From JAABRB01 sp041617635 (GTDB taxonomy: Bacteria > Pseudomonadota > Gammaproteobacteria > Burkholderiales > SG8-39): DNA of 20,695 bases. Of this stretch, positions 12,705 to 18,766 are shown in pieces; positions within the stretch are counted from its first letter, which is position 1, and each line of letters opens with the position of its first letter. Where the stretch lies: assembly GCA_041617635.1 (NCBI GenBank), contig JBFJOO010000078.1:1-20695 (forward strand). The letters run 5' to 3'. The notes beneath the pieces are model-generated. The model had not been told where the DNA came from and searched no databases. It saw nothing but the letters and a program-made list of their open reading frames with translations. Both the position numbers and the translations under genes were made by a program.

Positions 12705-13880
12705 ATGATCAAGCAGATAACGAGACTTGCATTTGCAGTTCCGGTCGCCGCGGCCCTGTGTGCCGCGCCGGCGCTCGCTCAGGACGCGTACGTGATCGGC
12801 GTATCGGGCGCCATGACCGGCCCTGTGGCGGGCGGCTACGCGCCGATCGTCGAATCGATGAAGGCGTACATGGACGCGGTCAACGAGCGGGGCGGCATCA
12901 ACGGCAAGCCCGTGCAGATCGTCGTGCAGGACGACGGGGCGCAGCCCTCGAAGGCGGCCACCAACGCGAAGAAGCTCATCTCGCAGGACAACGTCATCCT
13001 GCTCATCAACTCGAGCCTGTCCTCGACCTATGCGCCGATGGTCGCCGAGTCGCGGCGCTCCGGCGTGCCACTCCTGTATGCGGGCGGCGTGTGCCCGCAG
13101 GAGACTTACCCGCCCGCCGATCCGCTGCAGTTCTGCTCCACCGCGTACAGCGCCAACCTCGATTCGGAAGCGGCCTTGTCGTTCATCAAGTCGACGACCA
13201 GCGGGCCCATCAACATCGGATTCGCGGGCATGGCGATCCCGCTGGTGCGCACCGGCATCGAGCACGCCGAGAAATTCGCCGCCACGCTCGGCATGAAGGC
13301 GGTCGGCACGCAATACACGCCGCCGCCCACGCCCGACTACACGCCGTTCGCCACGAAGATCAAGGACGCCGACCCGAACTGGGTGTTCTCCTGGTCGCCG
13401 TGGGTGTCGCAAGTGCGCACGTTCGAAGCGCTGCGGCGACTGGGCTGGAACGGAAGCTACGTGAGCTGGGCACACCTCAATGCCGAGGAAGAGCTCGAGC
13501 GCATCAAGGACGGCAAGTTCTATGTCATCGGGACCAACGCGTTCCTGGAGGACAACCTGCCGGCCCACGCGGAGATGCGCGCGATCGCGCATCGCGCGGG
13601 GCTCAAGTACCCGACGTCCTACCTGACCGAAGGCTTCGTGGCGGGGCTCGTGCTCGAGGCCGCGCTCAAGAAGACGGCCTGGCCGCCGACGCCCAAGAAG
13701 GTCGCCGCGGCGATGAGCAATCTCAAAGTCGATCTCAAGGGGCTGCGCGGCGGGCCGCTCGAGTGGACCAAGGCCAATCACTTCCGCACCGCCCAGTACT
13801 ACCGGGTCTGGCACTGGGATCCGGCGAAGAACGCCATCGTCCGGGTGCAGGACTGGAAGGTGATCGGCGCGAAGCGCTGA
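12705..13880 (+). CDS. Periplasmic substrate-binding protein, branched-chain amino acid-type ABC transporter
   Basis: Type I periplasmic binding protein (LivJ/LivK-like), 391 aa. A Sec signal peptide is clear: basic MIKQITR, a hydrophobic stretch, then APALA with cleavage expected after residue 25. The mature protein opens with the family hallmark YVIGVSGAMTGPVA and contains AYMDAVNERGGINGKPVQIVVQDD (54-77). Cys130 and Cys144 could form a disulfide. AGGAGG stands closely upstream of the ATG at 12705, 35 bases after the ligase stop. Divergent Liv-type binding proteins beside CoA ligases often bind aromatic or other organic acids rather than leucine; the ligand here is unknown. A hairpin follows the gene before the permease genes. 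Confidence 0.92.
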   Translation: MIKQITRLAFAVPVAAALCAAPALAQDAYVIGVSGAMTGPVAGGYAPIVESMKAYMDAVNERGGINGKPVQIVVQDDGAQPSKAATNAKKLISQDNVILLINSSLSSTYAPMVAESRRSGVPLLYAGGVCPQETYPPADPLQFCSTAYSANLDSEAALSFIKSTTSGPINIGFAGMAIPLVRTGIEHAEKFAATLGMKAVGTQYTPPPTPDYTPFATKIKDADPNWVFSWSPWVSQVRTFEALRRLGWNGSYVSWAHLNAEEELERIKDGKFYVIGTNAFLEDNLPAHAEMRAIAHRAGLKYPTSYLTEGFVAGLVLEAALKKTAWPPTPKKVAAAMSNLKVDLKGLRGGPLEWTKANHFRTAQYYRVWHWDPAKNAIVRVQDWKVIGAKR

Positions 13881-13901
13881 GCGCGCCCGATGCGAAACCT
13901 G

Positions 13902-13933
13902 CCCGCGCGCGGCCCGGGCGGCCGCGCGGCGGG
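13902..13933 (+). terminator. GC-rich hairpin between binding-protein and permease genes
   Basis: CCCGCGCGCGGCC (13902-13914) pairs with GGCCGCGCGGCGGG (13920-13933) around a 5-base loop with a single bulged base. It lies 21 bases after the binding-protein stop inside an otherwise continuous operon. There is no T-tract. Such hairpins commonly stabilise the upstream mRNA or cause partial termination, so that binding protein exceeds permease. Confidence 0.5.
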
Positions 13934-14017
13934 TGATCTGCACCCGCGCCGCGCCGTTCGACGGGCCCCACGCCCCGTCCGAGTCCACCGGCGTGTGCCC
14001 CACTCTCCCGCCAAACC

Positions 14018-14887
14018 ATGCAGCTAGCGGTCAACATCGCCGTACTTGCGTCGATCTATGCGCTGATCAGCTGCGGCTACGTGCTCATCTATCGCGTGAG
14101 CCGCGTGCTCTCGCTCGCGCACGGCGAGGTGATGATGCTCGGCGCGTACGGTCTCTATGCCACCGCCTCGCTCTTCACGGGACATCCGCTGATCGCCGTC
14201 GGCTCAGCCCTGGGGCTCGCGCTGCTGGTCGGCGTGCTGGTCTACGTGGCGCTCATGTGGCGCATGACCGGCGAGTCGGTGCTCGCCGCGGTGCTCGCGA
14301 CGATCGCGCTCGGAATCCTGCTGCGCGGGGCGATGATCCTCGCCTTCGGGACGCAGACGCGCTACCCGCTCGAGGAGCTCGGCTGGGCGAATGCGTCGAT
14401 CGCGATCGGCGACGCCCGGATCTCGGGTGCGGGACTGGCGCTCGTGCTCAGCACCGCCGGCTGTTACGCGCTCCTGTTCGCTTTCCTGCGGTTTTCGCGC
14501 TGGGGCATCCGCATGCGCGCCGCGGGCCAGAACCCGCTGCTCGCCGCGCAGCGCGGGATCGGGCTGCATGCGATCTATGCGCTCGCGTGGGGGCTCGCGA
14601 CGCTGACCGGCGGACTGGCGGGCATGCTCCTCGCCAGCGACGCGGGACTGGAAAGCACCATGGTCGTGATCGGGCTCAAGGCGTTTCCGGCCGCGCTCGT
14701 CGGCGGGCTCGACAGCCTCCTGGGGGCGCTGCTCGGCTCGCTCGTCATCGCCGGCGCGGAAGTGCTGATGGTCCACTACATCGATCCGCTGCTCTCCGAC
14801 GTGGTGCCGTTCTTCATCCTGCTCGCGATGCTCGTCGTGCGGCCCTGGGGATTCTTCGGCTCGCGCGAGGAGCTTGACAGAGTATGA
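14018..14887 (+). CDS. LivH-type permease of branched-chain amino acid-type ABC transporter
   Basis: Inner-membrane permease subunit, 289 aa, with about eight hydrophobic segments. The start MQLAVNIAVLASIYALISCGYVLIYRVSRVLSLAHGEVMMLGAY is typical of LivH, and RMRAAGQNPLLAAQRGI (about 165-181) is the cytoplasmic loop that contacts the ATPases. The end carries the usual VRPWGFFG. No Shine-Dalgarno is visible before the ATG at 14018, and a 137-base gap with a strong hairpin separates it from the binding-protein gene, so its synthesis is probably lower. Its stop overlaps the LivM start as ATGA. Confidence 0.92.
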   Translation: MQLAVNIAVLASIYALISCGYVLIYRVSRVLSLAHGEVMMLGAYGLYATASLFTGHPLIAVGSALGLALLVGVLVYVALMWRMTGESVLAAVLATIALGILLRGAMILAFGTQTRYPLEELGWANASIAIGDARISGAGLALVLSTAGCYALLFAFLRFSRWGIRMRAAGQNPLLAAQRGIGLHAIYALAWGLATLTGGLAGMLLASDAGLESTMVVIGLKAFPAALVGGLDSLLGALLGSLVIAGAEVLMVHYIDPLLSDVVPFFILLAMLVVRPWGFFGSREELDRV

Positions 14888-15957
14888 GCGTTCCGAGGGC
14901 CAGCGGCTATTTCCGCACGCGGTACGACCGCGATTTCGTGCTGGTCGACACGCGCACGCAAAAGGTCTGGCTCGCGGCGACGGCGGTGGTGCTTGCAACG
15001 TACCCGTTCGTCGCCGGGCCGCTCGCGCTCGATCTCGCGAACCAGGTGCTGCTCGGCGCGGTCGGCGCGGTCGCGCTCATGCTGCTCACCGGCTATGCCG
15101 GGCAGATCTCGCTCGGCCATGCGGGGCTGCTCGCCGCCGGCGCGTTCACGACCGGCATCCTCTACAAGGAGCTCGGCGCGCCATTCTGGGTGACGCTGCC
15201 CGCCTCGGCCCTGGTCGGCGCAGCGCTCGGCCTCATCTTCGGCCTGCCGAGCCTGCGGCTGCGCGGGCTCTATCTGGCGGTGTCGACCCTGGCGCTGCAC
15301 TTCATCGTCATCTACCTCGGCAGCGAGTACGAGACGAAGCGCGGCTTCTCGACCGGCATCCTGGTCGACCCGCCCGCAATCGGCGAGTGGCAGCTCTACG
15401 ACGCGCGCGCGTGGTATTTCGTGCTGCTCGTCGCGGCCGTCGCCACCGTACTCTTCAGCTTGAACCTGCTGCGCTCGAAAACCGGCCGCGCCTGGCGCGC
15501 GATCCACGGGCGCGAGGCGGTGGCGGGCGCGCTCGGCATCAGCGTGCAGCGCGCGAAGCTCACCGCGTTCGTCGTCTCGTCGGTCCTGACTTCCATCGCC
15601 GGTTGCCTCTTCGCGTATTTCCGCGGGTTCGTCTCGGTCGAGGCGTTCTCGCTCTTCCTCACCATCCAGTACGTCGCGATGGTGATCATCGGCGGGATGG
15701 GCTCGATCCTCGGCGCGATACTCGGCACGATCTTCGTGATCCTCTTTCCCTATTTCATCGAGTGGCTGATGGAAGCGCTGGGTCTCACCGAGACCCTGAG
15801 TTCGGTGGTGTTTGCGATCAACTACTCGGCGTTCGGCCTGGTGATGCTCCTCTTCCTCGTCTTCGAGCCACAGGGGCTCGTGGGCATCTGGCGCCGCGTG
15901 CAGGCCTGGTTCCTCCTCTGGCCCTTCAAGCACAAGCCGCTTTCGGGCTCCCGATGA
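14884..15957 (+). CDS. LivM-type permease of branched-chain amino acid-type ABC transporter
   Basis: Second permease subunit, 357 aa. A hydrophilic N-terminal tail of about 28 residues is followed by hydrophobic segments; the LivM hallmark LLTGYAGQISLGHAGLLAAGA begins near residue 67. The loop SKTGRAWRAIHGREAVAGALGI (about 198-219) is the ATPase-coupling motif, followed by IIGGMGSILGAILG. The C-terminus FEPQGLVGIWRRVQAWF...FKHKPL is typical of the members that sit beside CoA ligases. It is translationally coupled to LivH through ATGA at 14884. Downstream is an inverted REP-like pair before LivF. Confidence 0.92.
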   Translation: MSVPRASGYFRTRYDRDFVLVDTRTQKVWLAATAVVLATYPFVAGPLALDLANQVLLGAVGAVALMLLTGYAGQISLGHAGLLAAGAFTTGILYKELGAPFWVTLPASALVGAALGLIFGLPSLRLRGLYLAVSTLALHFIVIYLGSEYETKRGFSTGILVDPPAIGEWQLYDARAWYFVLLVAAVATVLFSLNLLRSKTGRAWRAIHGREAVAGALGISVQRAKLTAFVVSSVLTSIAGCLFAYFRGFVSVEAFSLFLTIQYVAMVIIGGMGSILGAILGTIFVILFPYFIEWLMEALGLTETLSSVVFAINYSAFGLVMLLFLVFEPQGLVGIWRRVQAWFLLWPFKHKPLSGSR

Positions 15958-15991
15958 AGCTGGCAACAACCACCAGGGAATCTCTGATCAA

Positions 15992-16067
15992 GTCATCCCC
16001 GCGCACGCGGGGATCCAGTGTGCCTCCAGATGAGCAAGGCCTGGATTCCCGCTTTCGCGGGAATGAC
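15992..16067. repeat. Inverted pair of REP-like palindromic repeats
   Basis: Copy 1 (15992-16018) starts GTCATCCCCGCG and ends GGGGATCCAG; copy 2 (16041-16067) is its inverse, starting CTGGATTCCCGC and ending GCGGGAATGAC. Each folds alone (copy 2: ATTCCCGC and GCGGGAAT around TTTC), and the outer ends also pair with each other at 11 of 12 positions. The 'GTCATTCCCGCG...GGAATCCAG' pattern is a widespread proteobacterial intergenic repeat, here as a BIME-like doublet 34 bases after the LivM stop. Confidence 0.8.
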
Positions 16068-16110
16068 GAACTACACGCCGCCGCGATTCCTTTCCACGGT
16101 CCTCTCTCGC

Positions 16111-16911
16111 ATGAGTGATCTGCTTCTCCAACTAGAGCGCCTCGAGGTCGTCTACCACCGCGTGATCACGGCGGTACAGGGCGTGTCGCTCGAGGTGCCC
16201 AAGGGCGGCGTCGTCGCGCTGCTCGGCACGAACGGCGCGGGCAAGACCACGACCCTGCGCGCGATCTCCGGTTTCATCGGGCTCGACGATGCGCGCGTGA
16301 CCGAGGGGGCGATCCGCTATCGTGGCGAGCGCATCGAGAACCTCGCGCCGCACCGGGTCACCGCGCTCGGCGTCGCGCTCGTGCCCGAGCGCAGCAAGGT
16401 CTTCGAGAATCTCACGGTCGGCGAGAACCTGGAGGCCGTGGTGCCGCGTCCCGGCGCCGATCGGCGAAGGCTCACGGAATCGATATTCGAGCTCTTTCCG
16501 GCGCTCGCCCGTCTGCGCGGCCGCGAGGCCGGCTATCTCTCCGGCGGCGAGCGACAGATGCTCGCGATCGGCTCGGCGCTGGCGTGCGCGCCCGACCTGT
16601 TGCTCGTCGACGAGCTGTCGCAGGGCCTCGCGCCCGTGATCGTCGAGGAGCTGATGAAGCAGATCCTGCGCGTGCGCACCGAGCTCGGCACCACGATCCT
16701 GCTCGTGGAGCAGAACGCGCACATCGCGTTCGAGGTCGCGGACTACGGGTACGTGATGGAGAACGGCCGCATCGTGCTGGACGGCACACCGGATCGCTTG
16801 CGCGCACATGCCGACATCCAGGAGTTCTACCTCGGCGCCGGCGGCGGGGAGCGGCGCCGGAGCTACCGCGACGTCAAGCAGTATCGCAGAAGCAGGCGCT
16901 GGTATGGCTGA
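16111..16911 (+). CDS. LivF-type ATPase of branched-chain amino acid-type ABC transporter
   Basis: ATP-binding subunit, 266 aa. Walker A is GTNGAGKTT (39-47), the signature LSGGER (143-148), Walker B LLLVDE (163-168), and the H-loop histidine His204 (VEQNAH). The D-loop region reads DELSQGLAP where most LivF proteins have DEPSxGLAP. The tail SYRDVKQYRRSRRWYG is a basic extension often seen in LivF proteins encoded with aromatic-acid CoA ligases. The chosen ATG at 16111 begins MSDLLLQLERLEVVYH at the family's normal N-terminus. The frame is open to 16018, but that would translate the REP repeat. No clear ribosome site is visible. The end overlaps the LivG start. Confidence 0.91.
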   Translation: MSDLLLQLERLEVVYHRVITAVQGVSLEVPKGGVVALLGTNGAGKTTTLRAISGFIGLDDARVTEGAIRYRGERIENLAPHRVTALGVALVPERSKVFENLTVGENLEAVVPRPGADRRRLTESIFELFPALARLRGREAGYLSGGERQMLAIGSALACAPDLLLVDELSQGLAPVIVEELMKQILRVRTELGTTILLVEQNAHIAFEVADYGYVMENGRIVLDGTPDRLRAHADIQEFYLGAGGGERRRSYRDVKQYRRSRRWYG

Positions 16912-17683
16912 CGCGGCGGAGCTCAAGCTGGCGGACATCTCGCTCGCCTTCGGCGGCCTGCAGGTGCTGGAGGGCGTCTCGATGGCCACGCGGCCAGGAG
17001 AGTTGCTGGCCCTGATCGGTCCGAATGGCGCCGGCAAGACCTCCGTTCTCAACTGCATCTGCGGCATCTACCGGCCCTCGGTCGGCAGCATCTCCTTCGG
17101 CGGCCGGGACATCACGCGCGCCAAGCCCCACCGCATCGCGCAGCTCGGCGTCGCGCGGACGTTCCAGCATGGCGAGCTCTTTCCGCACATGACCGTCATC
17201 GAGAACCTGCTCGTCGCGCGGCACGCGCAGATCCGCACGGGGCTCCTCGCGGAGGGCCTGTTTCTGCCGCGGGTGCGGGCCGCGGAGGCCGCGCACCGGC
17301 GCGCGGTCGAGGAGGTGCTCGAGTTCGTGGAGCTCGAGCGCCACCGGCACGAGCACGTCGACGCGCTGCCGTTCGGCATCCAGAAGATCGTCGGCTTCGC
17401 GCGCGCCCTCGCCATGCAACCGAAGGTGCTCCTCCTCGACGAGCCCTCGGCGGGGCTGAACCGCGAGGAGCGCGAGGACCTCGCCCGCCACATCCTGCGC
17501 ATCAAGCACGAGCTCGGCATCGCGATGATCTGGGTCGAGCACGACATGCAGATGGTTGCCGACCTCGCCGATCGCATCTACGTGCTCGAGTACGGCGTCC
17601 CGCTCGCCCAGGGTGACCCCGAGACGGTGCTCAAGGACCCGCGGGTCATCGCCGCCTACCTCGGAACGCGCGCGGCGGCCTGA
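16904..17683 (+). CDS. LivG-type ATPase of branched-chain amino acid-type ABC transporter
   Basis: Second ATP-binding subunit, 259 aa. It starts MADAAELKLADISLAFGGLQVLEGVS. Walker A is GPNGAGKTS (39-47), the Q-loop region contains VARTFQHGELFPHMTVIENLL, Walker B is VLLLDEPSAGLN (175-186), and the H-loop is His213 in VEHD. The signature is degenerate, LPFGIQK (155-161) instead of LSGGQ. The ATG at 16904 lies inside the last codons of LivF (8-base overlap), implying translational coupling. It is the last gene of the operon; its stop forms half of a palindrome shared with the convergent LysR gene. Confidence 0.92.
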   Translation: MADAAELKLADISLAFGGLQVLEGVSMATRPGELLALIGPNGAGKTSVLNCICGIYRPSVGSISFGGRDITRAKPHRIAQLGVARTFQHGELFPHMTVIENLLVARHAQIRTGLLAEGLFLPRVRAAEAAHRRAVEEVLEFVELERHRHEHVDALPFGIQKIVGFARALAMQPKVLLLDEPSAGLNREEREDLARHILRIKHELGIAMIWVEHDMQMVADLADRIYVLEYGVPLAQGDPETVLKDPRVIAAYLGTRAAA

Positions 17684-17696
17684 GGCGCGCGCCTCA
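17681..17696. terminator. Perfect palindrome containing both convergent stop codons
   Basis: TGAGGCGCGCGCCTCA is fully self-complementary. The leftmost TGA is the LivG stop, and the rightmost TCA is the LysR-gene stop read on the other strand. As RNA it forms a 6-bp stem with a GCGC loop on either transcript. TTTC follows on the plus strand. It may serve as a minimal bidirectional 3'-end structure. Confidence 0.45.
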
Positions 17697-18596
17697 TTTC
17701 GCGAACAGGGCGAGCAGCTGCTCGCGCAGCCACCGGTGGCCCGGCTCCTGCTCGAACCGCTCGTGCCACAGCAAGCGCACGTCGAACGACGGGATCGCGA
17801 TCGGCATCTCGTGCACCCGAAAGTTGCCCATCGCCTTGAACGCCTGCGCGAGCTGCCACGGCACCGTGCACACGAGATCGGTGCGCGCGAGAATCATCGG
17901 CACCACCATGAAGTGCGGCACCCGCAGCGCGATGTTGCCGCCGAGCCCCTGCTCGTCCAGCGTGCGCTCGACCACCTCGTGCCCGGTTCCCGAGGAGGCG
18001 ATCAGCGCGTGGCGGACGGCGCGGAACTGCCCGGTCGTGAGGGTCCGCCGGATGACCGGGTGATCCTTGCGCGCGAGGCAGACGTAGCGGTCGCGAAACA
18101 GCCGCCGCTGCGCGATGCCGCCGCCCAGCTCGGGCATGAATCCGAGCGCGATGTCGATCTTCCCGGTCGCGAGCGACTCGCGGATGCCGTCGACGGGGTA
18201 TTGCGCGACCTCCACTCGCGCGCCGGGCGCGTCGCGCTTCAGACGCTCGAGCATCGGCGGCAGGAACACGACCTCGCCGATGTCGGACATGTGAAACCGG
18301 AAAGTGCGGGTCGATGTGGCCGGATCGAAGCCCGCCTGCTCGCGCAGCGTGAGCGCGAGGAGATCGAGCGCCTGGCGCACCGGGTCGGCGAGCCGCAGCG
18401 CGTAGGGGGTGGGGTTCATTCCGCCCGGCGTGCGCACGAACAGCGGGTCGCCGAACAGCTTGCGCAGCCGCGCGAGCGCGTTGGACATCGCCGGCTGGGA
18501 GAGCCCGACCCGCTGCCCGGCACGGGTCACGCTCTTCTCGCGCAGCACCGCGTCGAACACCTGGAGCAGATTGAGATCGAGGTCCTTCAGGTCCAT
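17694..18596 (-). CDS. LysR-type transcriptional regulator
   Basis: LTTR of 300 aa, the standard length. The N-terminal winged helix-turn-helix is LNLLQVFDAVLREKSVTRAGQRVGLSQPAMSNALARLRKLFGDPLFVR (9-56), followed by GGMNPTPYA, the form seen in the NahR/NodD/PcpR-like branch. The effector-binding domain spans about 90-300, with the usual FRFHMSDIGEVVFLPPML start. It diverges from the IorA-like gene across 170 bases holding back-to-back promoters and a dyad, so it probably controls that gene and itself; the ligase/ABC operon is a second possible target. AGGCGG lies just before the ATG at 18596, a weak ribosome site. The inducer is unknown; aromatic compounds are common for this branch. Confidence 0.92.
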   Translation of the reverse strand: MDLKDLDLNLLQVFDAVLREKSVTRAGQRVGLSQPAMSNALARLRKLFGDPLFVRTPGGMNPTPYALRLADPVRQALDLLALTLREQAGFDPATSTRTFRFHMSDIGEVVFLPPMLERLKRDAPGARVEVAQYPVDGIRESLATGKIDIALGFMPELGGGIAQRRLFRDRYVCLARKDHPVIRRTLTTGQFRAVRHALIASSGTGHEVVERTLDEQGLGGNIALRVPHFMVVPMILARTDLVCTVPWQLAQAFKAMGNFRVHEMPIAIPSFDVRLLWHERFEQEPGHRWLREQLLALFAK

Positions 18597-18674
18597 GCCA
18601 CCGCCTCATGCCACCGCAGATTCCCGCTGCTCAAGGTCTTCCGGCCTTCCGCAGGGATGCCTCGCGCCATTTCG

Positions 18675-18704
18675 ATTATGAATGAATAGCATGTCGTCCA
18701 TCAA
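18675..18704 (-). promoter_or_regulatory. Candidate promoter of the LysR-type regulator gene
   Basis: Reading leftwards, TTGATG (18704-18699) and CATAAT (18680-18675) are separated by 18 bases, 4/6 and 5/6 matches to sigma-70. The -35 box abuts that of the opposing IorA promoter, the usual layout for an autoregulated LysR gene. Confidence 0.45.
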
Positions 18705-18734
18705 TTTGACACATGCAGGGCCGGGGCCTAGGCT
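18689..18734 (+). promoter_or_regulatory. Candidate promoter and dyad before the IorA-like gene
   Basis: TTGACA (18706-18711) is a perfect -35 box, with TAGGCT (18729-18734), a weak -10, 17 bases downstream. GCATGT (18689-18694) and ACATGC (18711-18716) form a 6-bp inverted repeat overlapping the -35 box. A strong -35, poor -10 and upstream dyad suggest an activator-dependent promoter, likely served by the divergent LysR protein. Confidence 0.5.
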
Positions 18735-18766
18735 CGACTGGTTTTCCCGCCCCGAGGAGCCCCCCA

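Noticed and set aside
14776..15969. 397-aa minus-strand frame opposite LivM
   Set aside because: Glu/Arg/His-rich mirror of a membrane-protein gene without any recognisable domain.
15992..16067. Two similar palindromic repeats taken as a short CRISPR array
   Set aside because: Only two copies in inverted orientation, with differing sequence and no cas genes; they match a known REP-type intergenic repeat.
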